A DNA stretch of 64,000 nt from contig OZ024823.1 of assembly GCA_964016985.1 (NCBI GenBank), forward strand, positions 36,995,687-37,059,686, written 5' to 3'. Of the stretch, positions 10,765 to 21,894 are shown piece by piece. Numbering within the stretch: the first letter of the stretch is position 1; every line of letters starts with the position of its first letter. The stretch is from Anodontia alba. Its lineage: Eukaryota > Mollusca > Bivalvia > Lucinida > Lucinidae. The notes under the pieces are model-generated. The model was not told where the DNA came from. It did no database searches and saw nothing but the letters and a program-made list of their open reading frames with translations. The translations under genes were made by a program, and so were the position numbers.

Positions 10765-11042
10765 CATTACGAAAACACGCCTATTCAAATACACTGAGAA
10801 TTTTACCATTAAAAAATAAAAACTTTCAGATGAAAAATTCTGGTAGTTTTCATATTTCGTCTCAAAACATAGATTGTGGGTACTTGTTAGAACTGCCTCG
10901 CCAAGGCGGTTCTAACGGGTACCCACAATCTATGTTTGAAGCAGAAATAAGAAAATTAATGTATACCCCTGTAAACCCCAGTTTTACTATATAAAAGTGG
11001 GGTTTAAATGGGTCAAAACAAAATAGGCGTGTTTTCGTGATG
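10765..11042 (+). mobile_element. HP-A MITE, full length
   Basis: CATTACGAAAACACGCC to GGCGTGTTTTCGTGATG with intact central palindrome (GGGTACTTGTTAGAACTGCC and its inverse) and AAACCCC/GGGGTTT sub-hairpin. The flanking bases differ (T/A). Confidence 0.9.
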
Positions 11043-11394
11043 AGAGTAACAGTAAGCCTAGTTACTTAGGAAACACAAACTTTTCAGCTTGGACAATTTT
11101 GAAATTTTGGTCAACTCTGAGTTTAGGTGAACCTGCTCCTTTCTCTGGTATTGGTATAGTTCTTCTTGAAAAATATTCTCATTATCATCACATTTTCCGT
11201 AAAGTGATAGCCTTAAACGGTTTATTACTCTCTCCGAATTTTATACAGACATATTGTTGATACAATCTACCTTAAGTTTATTCTCATTATCATTCTATTC
11301 CAGGATTCCTTCTGGCTATGTTTTCTGACTTTCGTCTGGTAGTTTGACTTTATTTCCTCTTTCATCCTGCACAAACAGAACTGCCAATGTAAAC
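11043..11394. other. No recognisable feature
   Basis: AT-rich sequence without supported genes, palindromes or terminal repeats. Confidence 0.5.
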
Positions 11395-11610
11395 CACGTC
11401 AAACCAACAGGACCCTTATGCAATATGCGGGCAACCAAGGCCACGCTCAGTGTGGGCATTCGTGCAGTCTGAACACGGTATTCGTTGTCTGCTTACGTAA
11501 TCTTTGGATACTATAGAATATAACGAGCAGAGAAAGCCCTGATCAGACTGCGCGAACGCGCAGTCTGATCAGGGCCTTCTCTGCTCGCATATCGCTTATG
11601 GGCCCTTTCC
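11395..11610. mobile_element. HP-E twin-hairpin element
   Basis: A weak first hairpin (GGGCAACCAAGGCCACGCTC; GAACACGGTATTCGTTGTC), the family spacer TTTGGATACTATAGAATATA, then a near-perfect hairpin at 11525-11586 (GAGCAGAGAAAGCCCTGATC with its inverse). Confidence 0.75.
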
Positions 11611-12015
11611 CCATGTTGCAGACACAGATTAACCAGAAATCGGGTGTTCAATTCTAAAATTATAATTGGCAACGGGAGAATCTATTGACGGAAAGTAGTA
11701 ACATACGGATGTGCAGACTGATCATTACCTAGCTGTTAGCGGGGTGATTCGTTAGCGAACATAAGTACAGATCCCTTTTTATATGATCATGTGACCCGTA
11801 TGGTGCGAAAAGCAAAAACATGTCATTAGGTTTTATATCCTGATCTGGGCTGCCTAAGCAATGTGATCAGAACTGTTTCTGTCTTTCGATATATTTTACA
11901 ATGTGAGTAGGTTAAGTGACCGGTTTGGCATGATCTTAACTCTGTTGACTAGGCCGTAAAACTTCAAATCAAATCAGAGAGTCCGTTGGTTCATTTTACA
12001 GTATCCACTTATTAA
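11611..12015. other. No recognisable feature
   Basis: No supported gene. Short HC- or HP-E-like words (CTGATCTGGGCTGCC) may be remnants. Confidence 0.45.
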
Positions 12016-12235
12016 CCCATTGTAGTCTGGAGACCCCTAACAGGGTATTTGGCAAACAGTGCAGACCCAGACCAGACGCCGCAAAACGCGGCATCTAATC
12101 AGGGTCTCCACTTTTTGCAAATAGTGCAGCCACTTTTCTCTAGGAAAATCTTAACCTCATAACCGGAGGTACCTAAAATAGAAATTGGACTCTTCCAATA
12201 TATAGTGTGGGTGAGTTCATTCAGTTTACAATGGG
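12016..12235 (+). mobile_element. HP-H MITE, TTAA target, with HC hairpin
   Basis: Termini CCCATTGTAGTCTGGAGACC and GTTTACAATGGG, flanked by TTAA at 12012-12015 and 12236-12239. The HC hairpin GCAAACAGTGCAGACCC, CCAGACGCCGC and its inverse lies inside. Second copy at 57588-57807. Terminal repeats differ from HP-C although the hairpin is the same. Confidence 0.85.
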
Positions 12236-12328
12236 TTAAGTAAGTTGGCAAGGACTGCCCTAATCAGATAGTGTGATTGCTCAGGGTTGATCTTGAAATT
12301 TGCAACCACATTAATTAAGTGGGGCATA

Positions 12329-12471
12329 GCATTTCCTATAAAATTGCATGTGCGCCCAGCGAAGACTCAGATCAGACTGTGCGGATGCGTAGTCTGATCA
12401 GAGTCTTCGAAGGGCGCTCTGTGGGTAGCCAAGGACCCATAGCGTCTACAGATGGTCGTTGTAGGAAATGC
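12329..12471. mobile_element. HP-E-type hairpin bounded by GCATTTCCTA repeats
   Basis: GCATTTCCTA (12329-12338) and TAGGAAATGC (12462-12471) bracket the hairpin GCGAAGACTCAGATCAGACT with AGTCTGATCAGAGTCTTCG. The termini are not those of the other HP-E copies. Confidence 0.65.
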
Positions 12472-12590
12472 TGTGCGCCGGCATATTGGGCATAAAGCCC
12501 TAGTTCTTGATCTGTGCATCATACCATTCAAGCAGCCGCGTTAATTACTAATTTTGATACTCGGCACTTCCAGATTTTTTTTTTCATTTC

Positions 12591-12595
12591 TTTTT

Positions 12596-12627
<32 letters not shown>
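12591..12627. repeat. Poly-T tract
   Basis: A long T homopolymer; the open frame through it is not a gene. Confidence 0.95.
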
Positions 12628-12630
<3 letters not shown>

Positions 12631-12631
12631 G

Positions 12632-12818
12632 GCGGCTGTCCAACCGCCACCAAATTTAATATACATTTCCATAATCCGTTTTCCTGTTACTACCAACCTA
12701 ATAACTACCTAACAAATATTGTAGGATGGTTGCCAAACCGCCACCAAACTTAACAAACCACATTTCGACAGTCCGTTTTCTAGTTTCTACCAACCCAATG
12801 ACTACCTAAAAAATAGTT
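12632..12818. repeat. Two-unit ~95-bp tandem duplication
   Basis: CCAACCGCCACCAAATTTAA...CCGTTTTCCTGTTACTACCAA recurs as CCAAACCGCCACCAAACTTA...CCGTTTTCTAGTTTCTACCAA. Both end ACTACCTAAnAAATA. Confidence 0.75.
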
Positions 12819-12819
12819 C

Positions 12820-13593
12820 CCTGCTAACGCTGATAACGCAAAATTCTGGAATCAGCATATATAACCTTATTCCCTCTGATGCTTATAAATAGCGATTAAA
12901 TAAACAAAACCAAAGAATCTTTAAACTTTTCAAGAAATAAGATTTTAATCATATTGAGTCCAATATCGGTGGACGAATATGAATGAATGCTTCAGTAAAA
13001 CGCGCGTTGGGTAAAAAATGTAATGAGCCGGGTCGACCTTTTCCACCGAAAAGGGCCGAAAAGGCGCTACCTAGACCAAATCATTAAATCTGCAAAATAT
13101 TTAGAAAAAATGAATCAGGTGGTACCTGCGTGGCTTTCTGCTCTCAGATTACATTTTACAAAAACAAATCTACATACCGTTTGTGCGTGCGTGCGTGCGC
13201 GTGCGTGCCTGCGTGCGTGTGCGTGTTTTCATTTCAGCGAAAGTCCCAATCAGTTCTAGAAGCGCAACCGCCCCCATCAGCACTCTCAGTGCTTTGATTT
13301 TTTTCTGCTTCACTGTAACAATGTTTCTGGTTTTTGTGTCTGTGATGTATTTTAGGACAGTCCGATGATTCTGTCAGTTTGAATCCTTTCGAAAGAGCGA
13401 TATGTGCATATCTGTGCGCTTCTTTGCACCAAACAGCATTATAATCTTACTGAAATGATGTTGTTAGGAAGTAAACTGCCAAAATATCAGGTCTATCAGA
13501 ATATTACCTTCTCAAATATGCTCTGCTGGGTACAGTAATCAGAAGATTTATCAGATCAGAAAGTGTTAATTACAGCTACTCCTTACTACATGA
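12820..13593. other. No supported gene; (GTGC)n microsatellite
   Basis: A GTGC/GT-rich array is at about 13181-13225. Frames through it (ACVRARA-type peptides) are artefacts. The rest shows no recognisable feature. Confidence 0.5.
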
Positions 13594-13802
13594 CAAGAAA
13601 AAAGGTACCGTTCTGCATACGCAGAAGGTGCAATCCGTCCGCGCATGCGCAGTCTGGTTAGTACCTGTACAAACTGTATGCACATAATCTGCAGTTTTAA
13701 GAATCTTCGAGGCGTACGGTGTAGACCCTGATAGGCCTGCGCATGCGCAGGCCGATCAGGGTCTACCACCGTTCGCATATGTGATAGGTACCTCTTTCTC
13801 TG
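13594..13802. mobile_element. HP-E twin-hairpin element with clear termini
   Basis: Inverted termini AGAAAAAAGGTACCG and GGTACCTCTTTCTCT. A first hairpin with GCATACGCAGAAGG and CCGCGCATGCGCAGTC; a second nearly perfect hairpin GGTGTAGACCCTGATAGGCC with its inverse around GCGCATGCGC. Confidence 0.75.
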
Positions 13803-14980
13803 AAACGCCTCATCTCACCTCTCTAGACACCTAATTACGTCTATTGGCTACGTTAAATTGCTTGAAATAATATCTCAACTATTCCCACTCATTAGGGAGG
13901 CATGTCATTTTATTTTCATAATTAGCAGGATAAATAAGATATTATGTGCATGTCATATAGCGGCGATAATGAAATCAACATGTTAGACGTTAATGCTTTA
14001 TCTGTCTACATGGTAAGATTGTGCTAAGTGTTTGGGTGGCAGAAATGTGTCGCCGTATAAAAAAATATTCATTCATCGGATAAAAACGCGAGCTAACTTG
14101 CCATTGAAACAGAGAGCGACCAATTCGAGCCGTCACTTTGACATTTACATTTAATATTAATGAAAGTACGTACACTGTCCAATTAAGACACGAGAGTTAA
14201 AAAATCCTGCGTTCCACGTGAAGCAGCGATTCGCTCACCTGCTCAGACTACTGTTTTCGCAGTAAACGTATACATATAATAATTTTGATAAAACCTCCAT
14301 CAAAGAGACATGCCATTTTGGTCGGCCTATAATAATAATAATAATAATAATAATGCAACAAGAACTGCACTGTCACAGAAAGAAAAATTCGCATGACACT
14401 TTCAAGGGAGGGAGATCTTTTACTATTGTTCTTTGCTCCCTTCTCGGAGACAATTTGCATGAAATTCGTGAAGTTTTTTTTTTCTTAAATGATAAAAATC
14501 ATTTTTCAACATGATTTGCTAGAATTTAAATTTAGCGTATTTATAAAGATTTAAAAAGTGGAAAACAACTTCAATGTCTTGACCCTAGCAATTCAGTAGA
14601 ATAACACTTATCTAACAGTTAGAATCTCTTTTCAAAAATCTTTGAAAATGAACAAATCTATACCAAGAAATATTAACCGAAATATTACCAGAATATACTC
14701 TTAGTGTATGTACTGAGAAGTATATTGCTTGGACATAAGTAATAATACTCAATTTACTTATTCTATGTATAAATATCAGGTAAAGTGATTAATTTTGCGG
14801 TTGTTCAAGGCTTGTATATAACAACTTAAGTGATAATGTTGATGATGATAATACGACTGAAATTGAATGTCTGAATCAGATAAATTAGATGAATAAATTA
14901 ACACAATCAATCACAACAATGAATATATACAGAGAAGGATAGGTCAGAATATATTGTAGCAGGATGGTTATAAATTGCGA
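13803..14980. other. AT-rich, (TAA)n and repeat remnants
   Basis: (TAA)n lies at 14329-14354. GAGACAATTTGCATGAAATT near 14446-14465 is an HP-B arm remnant next to HP-F-like sequence. No gene is supported. Confidence 0.5.
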
Positions 14981-15030
14981 ATAGCGAAGTCTAGGATCAG
15001 CTTGCGATCAGGGTCTTCTGACTCTACCTA
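14981..15030. mobile_element. HP-E remnant
   Basis: GCGAATAGCGAAGTCTAGGA, TCAGCTTGCGATCAGGGTCT: one collapsed HP-E hairpin. Confidence 0.45.
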
Positions 15031-15164
15031 GACAGATATAGTGCTAGCTCTGAATAATGATAACCCTTTCTTCCCTGAGTTTCTGAAATAGACTCTTCCA
15101 TCTCTGCATTTTGATACACCAATTGCTGCCAAAAGGGTGACAGTTTTTAATCAAGCATAGAATG

Positions 15165-15231
15165 GCAAACAGTGTAGATCCAGATGAAACGGCTCATTAT
15201 GAGCCGTCTCATCTGGATCTACACTGTTTGC
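15165..15231. mobile_element. HC hairpin, almost perfect
   Basis: GCAAACAGTGTAGATCCAGA, TGAAACGGCTC, then GAGCCGTCTCATCTGGATCT and ACACTGTTTGC. A single mismatch disturbs the palindrome. The parent terminal class is uncertain. Confidence 0.75.
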
Positions 15232-15319
15232 AAAAGTACCTGTCTTGGTCTAACGGGCTGACAGGATTAACCCAATTATTATACGTGTATGCCGAATGGA
15301 TTCTTATAGCTCACATCAG

Positions 15320-15560
15320 TTTAGCCAGTGCACGACAAAATACAATAAAACCTGTATGACCAGCAAAGACTCAGATCAACCTGTACATCCACCCAGTATA
15401 GCAAGGGTTCTAGTTTTACCCTCTTTGGATAACCTGGAGGCTATAGAAGGCACATGCGATCAGCGAAGACTCTGATCAGAATGCGCGGATACGCAGGCTG
15501 ATCTAAGTATTCGCTCGTCGCACACACATCTTATTGTAGGTTTTGTCGTTCGCTGGCTCA
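15320..15560. mobile_element. HP-G MITE, second copy
   Basis: TTAGCCAGTGCACGACAAAA and TTTTGTCGTTCGCTGGCTCA form terminal inverted repeats. The centre carries an HP-E-type hairpin GCGAAGACTCTGATCAGAAT with GCTGATCTAAGTATTCGC. About 240 bp, like the copy at 8621. Confidence 0.8.
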
Positions 15561-15624
15561 TTTTCCATTGTAAGGAATGCATGTATTTTTGTATGAACAT
15601 TTTTATTTAAAATCCACTATTTAA

Positions 15625-15688
15625 TGCAAATAGTGTAGATTCTTATCAGACGCCGCTGTGGCGTCTGATCTGGGTCTACACAGTTAGC
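15625..15688. mobile_element. HC hairpin (HP-D class)
   Basis: GCAAATAGTGTAGATTC, ATCAGACGCCGC, GGCGTCTGATCTGGGTC, TACACAGTTAGC. Confidence 0.65.
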
Positions 15689-15739
15689 CAAGGAATGGTA
15701 CCACTTATTCCACATTTCCGAACCGCAGCGCAAGACAGT

Positions 15740-15930
15740 GTTTCTCTTGACGTGCGAACAGCGAAATCCCAGATCAGTCTGCCCATCCTCACTGTCTGAT
15801 CACAGTCTTCGTTTGGCACTCTATAAATAGCCAAGGGTCCAAATCTTCATCAGGCGGACAACGAAGACTCAGATCAGACTGCGCGAATGCGCAGTCTGAT
15901 CTGAGTCTTCGCTGGGCGCACATGCCATAA
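15740..15930. mobile_element. HP-E twin-hairpin element
   Basis: Hairpin 1 (GCGAAATCCCAGATCAGTCT with TGTCTGATCACAGTCTTCG), spacer with CTATAAATAGCC, hairpin 2 (CGAAGACTCAGATCAGACTG and perfect inverse around CGCGAATGCG, 15862-15911). Confidence 0.8.
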
Positions 15931-16011
15931 GGCACATTACATTGTATCTCCGTTGTGGATTCCAATTTTTTTTATATATCTGTCATAACAGTCTGCCGCT
16001 GACAACAAATG

Positions 16012-16407
16012 CCTAAAAACTGTTTTCCTTAAGAATGACAGTTCTAAATATACCAAAGACAGTAAAAGGACAGTATTGAGAAAAAACAAAATAGTGATAA
16101 AATAACCTCTTATTCATAGAATGGTTAGATAAAGCGGACTGAGTACATTTCCGCCATTCTTTGCAAGAATGATTACTTTTGAGATTTACTGTTTTTTTTT
16201 TTTTTTTTTTTTTTTTTTTCTTAAGAATGACAGTTCTAAATACATCAAAGGCAGTAAAAGGACAGTATTGAGAAAAACAAAACAATGATAAAATAACTTC
16301 TTATCCATTAAATTCTTGGATTAAGGGGAACGGAATACATTTGGTTGGCTTTCCGCCATTATTATTTCACAAGGAAATGTGAAATAACTTTCGAGATTTA
16401 CTGTTTG
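16012..16407. repeat. Two-unit ~200-bp direct duplication split by poly-T
   Basis: CTTAAGAATGACAGTTCTAA, CAGTAAAAGGACAGTATTGA and GAGATTTACTGTTT occur in both halves (about 16012-16193 and 16216-16407), with a T-run between. The minus-strand open frame here is an artefact. Confidence 0.85.
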
Positions 16408-16436
16408 CTCTTTTGTACATCAAGCTGCTTCTAAAA

Positions 16437-16653
16437 AAGAGGAACTCGCTCCCCAAATTCTATCCATTTACAGTAGTACCCTTTTCCAGAAGGAAGGCAC
16501 AACGATTTTGGCAGTTAACCCTACTGTAAGTGCATCCATTCCCTTAATGATAGTGTAATGGGCACAATGTCAGGGGCGGCAACTCTGTTAAATTGTTATT
16601 TGCACCCTTCTGAAACGGGGTATACTCTAAAAGGAAAGAATTTGCTCCCTGGG
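16437..16653. mobile_element. HP-F element
   Basis: GAGGAACTCGCTCCCCAAAT at one end and AAAGAATTTGCTCCCTGGG at the other, with AGTAGTACCCTTTTCCAGAA and ACGGGGTATACTCTAAAAGG forming the inner inverted pair. Confidence 0.55.
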
Positions 16654-16659
16654 GGTGGT

Positions 16660-17320
16660 AGTCTGAGGCAAAGGTGTCGTGTATTTTACGTCACCAGGCG
16701 TCCAACTGATATTGGTTTACAGTTAGGCAAGGCCTGCTATCACTGCAGCTGGTAAGGGTTGAGGGGGATTTTTTTTCTTCTGTTCTTCTTTGTCATTCAT
16801 TTTCCTTTCTCCCCTGTCTCGCTCTTTCATCTCCTCTACTATCTCTTCTATCTCTCTTCTCCCTTTCTCTGGGAAAGGACACAAAATGACCACAAGAGTT
16901 GACGTGTCCCAGGAATTTTCTGAATGCAACCTAACAGGAAGTCACAAAAGTTCTTTCCTGGTGAAAATTGCGGAAAACCTATCAAAAGTGTATCCAGTCC
17001 CCATAACTGTGTTGGCGCCAAATTTCAGACATTTGTCGTCTGTTTTTTTAAACAAACTACTGATTGGAAAAAACTTTATATGTAAAATTGAAAGACTAAA
17101 TGTCAAACAGCGTAGATCCAGATGAGACGACCATAATGAGCTAAAAGCAAAAGCCTATTATTATCGCCTGTGGCAGTGAAAAAGTTAAAGCGTTATCACG
17201 GTATGCTATAATACAAACTGCTGGTACCACCATCCTTCATGAATAAACAGTTATAACTTTACATAATAACGGTACTGATACAGTATTCGGGTACCAATAT
17301 GCTAATATCCGACAGTTTTG
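16660..17320. other. No supported gene; HC remnant at 17099-17147
   Basis: TCAAACAGCGTAGATCCAGA then TGAGACGACCATAATGAGC is a broken HC arm. Frames at 16790-17125 and its antisense have no recognisable domain. Confidence 0.45.
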
Positions 17321-17326
17321 TTTAAC

Positions 17327-17854
17327 TCTGCAGCAACAGCAGCTGCAGCTACATCGGCGGCGGCAGTAGTAGTAGTAGTAGTCATAGTAAGTAATAATAA
17401 TAATAATATACAGCAACAGTAATAGCATTGGTAGTAGATAATAATAATGATAATAATGTTGTAGAAGTAGTATTAGCGGTATTACTACTGCTGCTCAACA
17501 ACTATTACTACTACGTCTACTATTACTACTACTACTACTACTACTAGTAATTGAAAATAGCCGACCGAAGCAGTAACAAACCACACGTTATTGTGGTAAA
17601 AAAAGTATTATCTTTCTATCCAAGTAAAGCAGCTGCTTACTACCGGAGTTGCTAGCGTATCGCACCTTAATAAATAATTATTAATACAACGCTGCACATA
17701 AAACATTTTTTTCAGCCTAAACGTATTGATATTTTTCTGTGGATTGCTCCACGAAAGCATATGATTTCGTACTCAAAAGATGCGCTAGGTGAGGCATAGA
17801 GAAACATGGATAAGAAAAATAATTTTCAGGTTACTACTCCTATCCGGAGCAGGT

Positions 17855-17898
<44 letters not shown>

Positions 17899-17955
17899 TT
17901 ATTATTATTATTATTACTATTATTATTATCTATGCTTATTATTATTACTATTTTT
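17327..17955. repeat. Trinucleotide-rich region with inverted (TAA)n/(TTA)n
   Basis: AGC, AGT, TAA and TAC triplet runs at 17327-17550, then (TAA)n at about 17853-17898 followed directly by (TTA)n to about 17955. The last pair can fold on itself. Confidence 0.9.
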
Positions 17956-17959
17956 ATTA

Positions 17960-18756
17960 TTTATTTTCATTAATTTTATCATTTTCCTTGACTAAAACTT
18001 TAAGAGATTTCTAAATTAATAACTGAGAGCTACATACCCCACGAGGACTACTCCAATTAAGTTTCTCTTTCAACTTTTATTATTTTATTTCAGCATGGTT
18101 CAGTAACACAAACTTCCCGAAGTATTTGAGAAAACCCAATAATCCAAATGCTAAGTTAGTAATAACATTTCCAATATTCGAAACTTCCAATCTTATATCT
18201 GAAAATAACTTATTACTGGCAATAACTTATTTATATGATTTCCTAACACATATATTGAAGCGACCTGTTAACCTTGATTGATTGGTCAGTAATAGGAGTT
18301 GTCAGCCAATCAATGACAAGTTTACATATGTCGATTGGCTGCTGCGGAGACTAATTTGATCTCATATCGATGGCGATTGTGGGGGTTGACAGCGATGACT
18401 GTATAGTTTGGAGGTTGAAGGATTAACTTAGAACTTGTCATAAGACGGTGCCTGATAGTCTGTTGAGATAGAAGCAGCCAATCAACCTTTACCATGCTGC
18501 AGACGACAAACGCCAAAGATTATGCGATTTTTCTCAGTTTCCCATGTTAAAGTGGCCTGGTAGATCATTCAAATCGACTCTTCGCTGAAAAGAGGTCGTT
18601 TAAATCGTCTCATAATAAAAATGTTGACATGTTAATTATATCATTTAAATGGTCTCATAATAAAATTCACATTTTATTGAAACAGTCTGCTTTATAAACT
18701 ATTTAAATCACGTGAAGCCTTAAGGAAGAAATGAGGCGATTCGAGTGCATTTCGAA
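17960..18756. other. No supported gene
   Basis: Contains repeated words GATTGGCTG/CCAATCAAT (18280-18345) and a short imperfect duplication of TCGTTTAAATCGTCTCATAA (about 18592-18670), but no recognised element. Confidence 0.45.
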
Positions 18757-19063
18757 CTCATTTTTCAGAAAAAACCTTGACACAATTTTGGAGAGAATGT
18801 CAAGCATTTTTTTTTTCAAAGAAAAAAAAATACCTTAATTTGCCGTCTACTAATTTACGCTTGCAACAGACAAAGAAAATGTTTAACCTGCTGAATTGAA
18901 CATCAACAGACGGCATTTCAACACACATTTTCCACCAAAATAGAACTAGACAGTTGATGTGAATCGCCATTTCAGGAAACAATTCATATGAATGAAACGT
19001 CAAGCCTTAATTTCTCGGGGATCTAATTTGTCATCTACTGATTTAGCATACAGAATGTCAAAG
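18757..19063. mobile_element. HP-B fragment followed by HP-B MITE
   Basis: 18757-18868 is a half element ending TTTGCCGTCTACTAATTTACG. 18886-19063 follows TTAA (18882-18885) and precedes TTAA (19064-19067), with CAACAGACGGCATTTCAACA, arms ACTAGACAGTTGATGTGAAT and the diverged inverse, and TTGTCATCTACTGATTTAGC. Confidence 0.65.
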
Positions 19064-19315
19064 GTTAAATCATCAGATTGCTTACTGAGTGTCTTGATTG
19101 AGCAAACAGTCAATAACTATAAGACATTTAGGCTGAATAATTAGTTATTTTCAGGAATTTAAAACTGACATACGACATACAGTGTAGTATATGTCAATAT
19201 GAGAATGACAAAATTGTTTGAATGGACTGGCGCAGGATTTTGACACAGTTTTAGATAGTCTATAAAAATATCAAAACTGCCGCTTCGCCATTTTGTAGTA
19301 CCGTTAGAATACTGA

Positions 19316-19424
19316 CCCAGTAATTATTATTCTACATAAATCTATAGCGGGCCGTTATCGGTCCGTTAGGGTAGCTGACGGGCCGATATCGGCCCGCTGT
19401 AGATTTATAAAGAATGCTAGCCGG
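19316..19424. mobile_element. HP-I MITE
   Basis: Termini CCCAGTAATTATTATTCTAC and AGAATGCTAGCCGGG. Central hairpin ATAAATCTATAGCGGGCCGT, TATCGGTCCGTTAGGG, then CTGACGGGCCGATATCGGCC and TGTAGATTTAT. A better copy is at 34820-34926. Confidence 0.75.
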
Positions 19425-19679
19425 GGAAGGACTTTTTTTTTTAAACGTCGTTATATTAGGACTAGGTTAATAAGTCTCTACGTATAATGTGTAACCCCAC
19501 GTTCTCTCAAAATATATAGCGAAGACAGGAGTATATAATGGTCATTATTTGGGATATAAGAATTCTGCAGTTTTTTTTTTAAACCAGCTTTTCATTTTAT
19601 ATGTTACCTCTAGCAACCATTTCACTGCACAAATCTGTCTTAATGTGCTGAGAGGACTAGCAGAGTTATTTAAAAGTAA
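19425..19679. other. No recognisable feature
   Basis: AT-rich. A short minus-strand open frame crosses into the neighbouring MITE and is not credible. Confidence 0.45.
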
Positions 19680-19687
19680 ATATTTTC

Positions 19688-20108
19688 TAGGGCTGGCACG
19701 ATTAATCGGATAATCGATTAATTGATCGATTAATTCCACAAAAATGACTTTCATTACAGATTTGCTAATAATCGATCATTTGATTTCTGCGTTTGTTACT
19801 TTACCGTATTTACCCTTAGTATTCAGACACCTCAACTCCTTATCATACCTTATCTAAAACTTGAACAAGTCCAATATACTACCCACTGTTATGTCCAAAA
19901 TAGCTGTGTTAGTGGCAAACAGTGTAGACCCTGATGAGACGCCGCATTTGCGACGTCTCATCTGGGTTTACACTGTTTGCTCAATATAACATATGAAAGG
20001 GTCATAGGTAAAATTAAGATAAAATCTTCAGCGATTACTAATCGATTATCAATCACAATGGCAGGACTGATAATCGATTATCTTTTCAGCTCTGATTAGC
20101 CAGCCCTG
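19688..20108. mobile_element. hAT-type MITE with 8-bp target duplication
   Basis: Ends are TAGGGCTGGC and GCCAGCCCTG, i.e. a CAGGG-type terminal repeat, flanked by the identical octamer ATATTTTC at 19680-19687 and 20109-20116. An 8-bp duplication with this terminus is typical of the hAT superfamily. Sub-terminal ATAATCGATTA motifs occur at both ends. An HP-D copy sits inside, so the hAT element is the older. Confidence 0.88.
19807..20008. mobile_element. HP-D MITE nested in the hAT element
   Basis: ACCCTTAGTATTCAGACACC at the left; HC hairpin GCAAACAGTGTAGACCC, TGATGAGACGCCGC and inverse (19914-19981); the right terminus is eroded. Confidence 0.7.
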
Positions 20109-20141
20109 ATATTTTCCTTAAACAGAATTCTAAGACCTGTT

Positions 20142-20184
20142 TCCTGAGAGAGAGAGAGAGAGAGTGAGAGAGAGAGATAGAGAT

Positions 20185-20220
<36 letters not shown>
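20142..20220. repeat. (GA)n microsatellite
   Basis: GA dinucleotides with few interruptions; serine/leucine-rich frames here are artefacts. Confidence 0.96.
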
Positions 20221-20897
20221 TACAACATCAACAATGTAATGAATGTAGAACAAGTTTTTTTTTTTTAAACTGCCATTATATAATGGCATTTTTTTACGCT
20301 GCAAAAGGTAAATAAATAAGTATTTTGCTGCAAAAGTGCATAAAACCTGATACATGCCACAGGGAGGCATGGATGCCTATGTGGGTAACCTGATAGAGAG
20401 CATGGAGAGGCCAACATGCTTGTATGGATAACCTCTGTACTTAAGTAAGGTAAACTGTCATAAAAAACAAAACTATGCCGAATAAATACTTATGCAAATT
20501 ACATACAACTTTTGTCATTTGAAATAATATCTGCCGCATTTTTTACATGTCTCCAATGTCACATTCCTTGGTATGTAATGATGAAATGATGAAAAAAGCA
20601 AGATAAAGAAGAATAAAAAAAACAAAAACATCATCTCCGAAGAACAGGTAGTTTTGTGGTTTTAGAATTCCTAGCCTGCCAAATTGAAATTAACTGACTG
20701 CATTTTAAGTCTATTTATTCATAGATTGCCTTGAAAATAGGACCTGGTAGTACAGTTGAAACATTCTCAATTTAAAACGGTTTAAATACAATGCCAAGCC
20801 CTACTTGATGAAAAGAAAACAAACCTCTTATATTACCTATCTGCCATCTTTCGCCAATAGCAAACGAAAGGGTCACTAAATTACGACTTCCCTTTAA
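20221..20897. other. No recognisable feature
   Basis: AT-rich with weak internal repetition (CCTATGTGGGTAACCTGATA; CTTGTATGGATAACCTCTG). No gene is supported. Confidence 0.45.
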
Positions 20898-21095
20898 CTT
20901 TTGTCATGCTGAATAAATTAAGATGCCACGCCTACTTGTAATTTTCAGCCAATCAGATTGCTTGATCCGAATTGTTGCTATAAATTCATATTCTTGATGG
21001 CAAACAGTGCAGATCCAGATCAGTTCAGAAGCCAACTGATCTGGAGCTACTCTGTTTGCAAAGACAGGGTATATCCGGGTTCAGCAGGACAAGGG
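20898..21095 (-). mobile_element. HP-C MITE, TTAA target, HC hairpin
   Basis: TTAA at 20894-20897 and 21096-21099. Ends CTTTTGTCATGCTGAATAAA and GGGTTCAGCAGGACAAGGG. The HC hairpin runs from GGCAAACAGTGCAGATCC to CTCTGTTTGC, with tip CAGTTCAGAAGCCAACTG. Confidence 0.85.
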
Positions 21096-21189
21096 TTAAA
21101 TTTTGTAGAAAGTATGAATGAATGCTATGAAGGTACAATTCAACATTGTTTAGTTTTTAAGCTCAGATTGTTTCAACGATATTTTGTCG

Positions 21190-21280
21190 CGTTTGCCTTA
21201 AGTATTCAGATAGACAGGAGTGTGCAGGCAAGATCAGACTAAGCAGAATGTACAGCATTCGCACAGTCTAAAGGATGGGC
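21190..21280. mobile_element. HP-D remnant
   Basis: CCTTAAGTATTCAGATAGAC followed by an eroded GATCAGACTAAGCAG hairpin. Confidence 0.5.
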
Positions 21281-21447
21281 GGGAATTGGGGAGAGGTTGG
21301 GGATGGATGAGGGGTGGGGGCTACAGTGTTCGGTCGCAGAATCATCTGAGTATTTAAAGAAAAAATTCTAGCAATACCTCCAGTTGAGCAAATTTTTAAA
21401 CAAGAATATTGATAGATATCTGCTTTTTCCATAAAAAAAAACAACAA

Positions 21448-21528
21448 CATTTGTTGTGGGTACTCATGAGAAGCGCAACAAATGTTTTTTTGGGGAGATG
21501 CGCTTCTAATGAGTTCCCACAACAAATG
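21448..21528. mobile_element. HP-A-related hairpin with altered stem
   Basis: CATTTGTTGTGGGTACTCAT, GAGAAGCGC, a 23-nt loop, GCGCTTCTAATGAG, TTCCCACAACAAATG. The ACTCAT(T)AGAA tip and the following GGAATAAAAACAATG arm resemble HP-A (GAAATAAGAAAAATAATG), but the stem base is different. Confidence 0.7.
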
Positions 21529-21673
21529 CTTTTGTGGAGGAATAAAAACAATGTATATCATGATACCCCGCTTATCAAGAGCTGTTCAAACCAGGGGTTA
21601 TCACTATATGATATGGGAAATGAGAAATGGTTTGATTTTAAAGTACATTTGCAGTGAAAAATCCTGCTAGAAG

Positions 21674-21682
21674 TAAATGATG

Positions 21683-21730
<48 letters not shown>
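21674..21730. repeat. (TAA)n microsatellite
   Basis: About eighteen TAA units. Confidence 0.95.
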
Positions 21731-21731
<1 letters not shown>

Positions 21732-21894
21732 GCACTGAAAATCTGATTTAAAAAGAGTAAAATTCTGAAAATCCGCCTATAAATGTGGATTGTTTCCTTT
21801 ATAAATTATGGGTGGAGCATGGGTTACATGTCACAGACTCGTTAATACAATGGAAGACAGTGACTGGGCTGCATCAAGCGAAAAATTGCCTTCT

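Noticed and set aside
13181..13225. Cysteine/arginine-rich short frames near 13023-13368
   Set aside because: They depend on the GTGC microsatellite.
15162..15359. NSVDPDETA-type peptides here and in several places
   Set aside because: They are translations of the HC hairpin and appear wherever it occurs.
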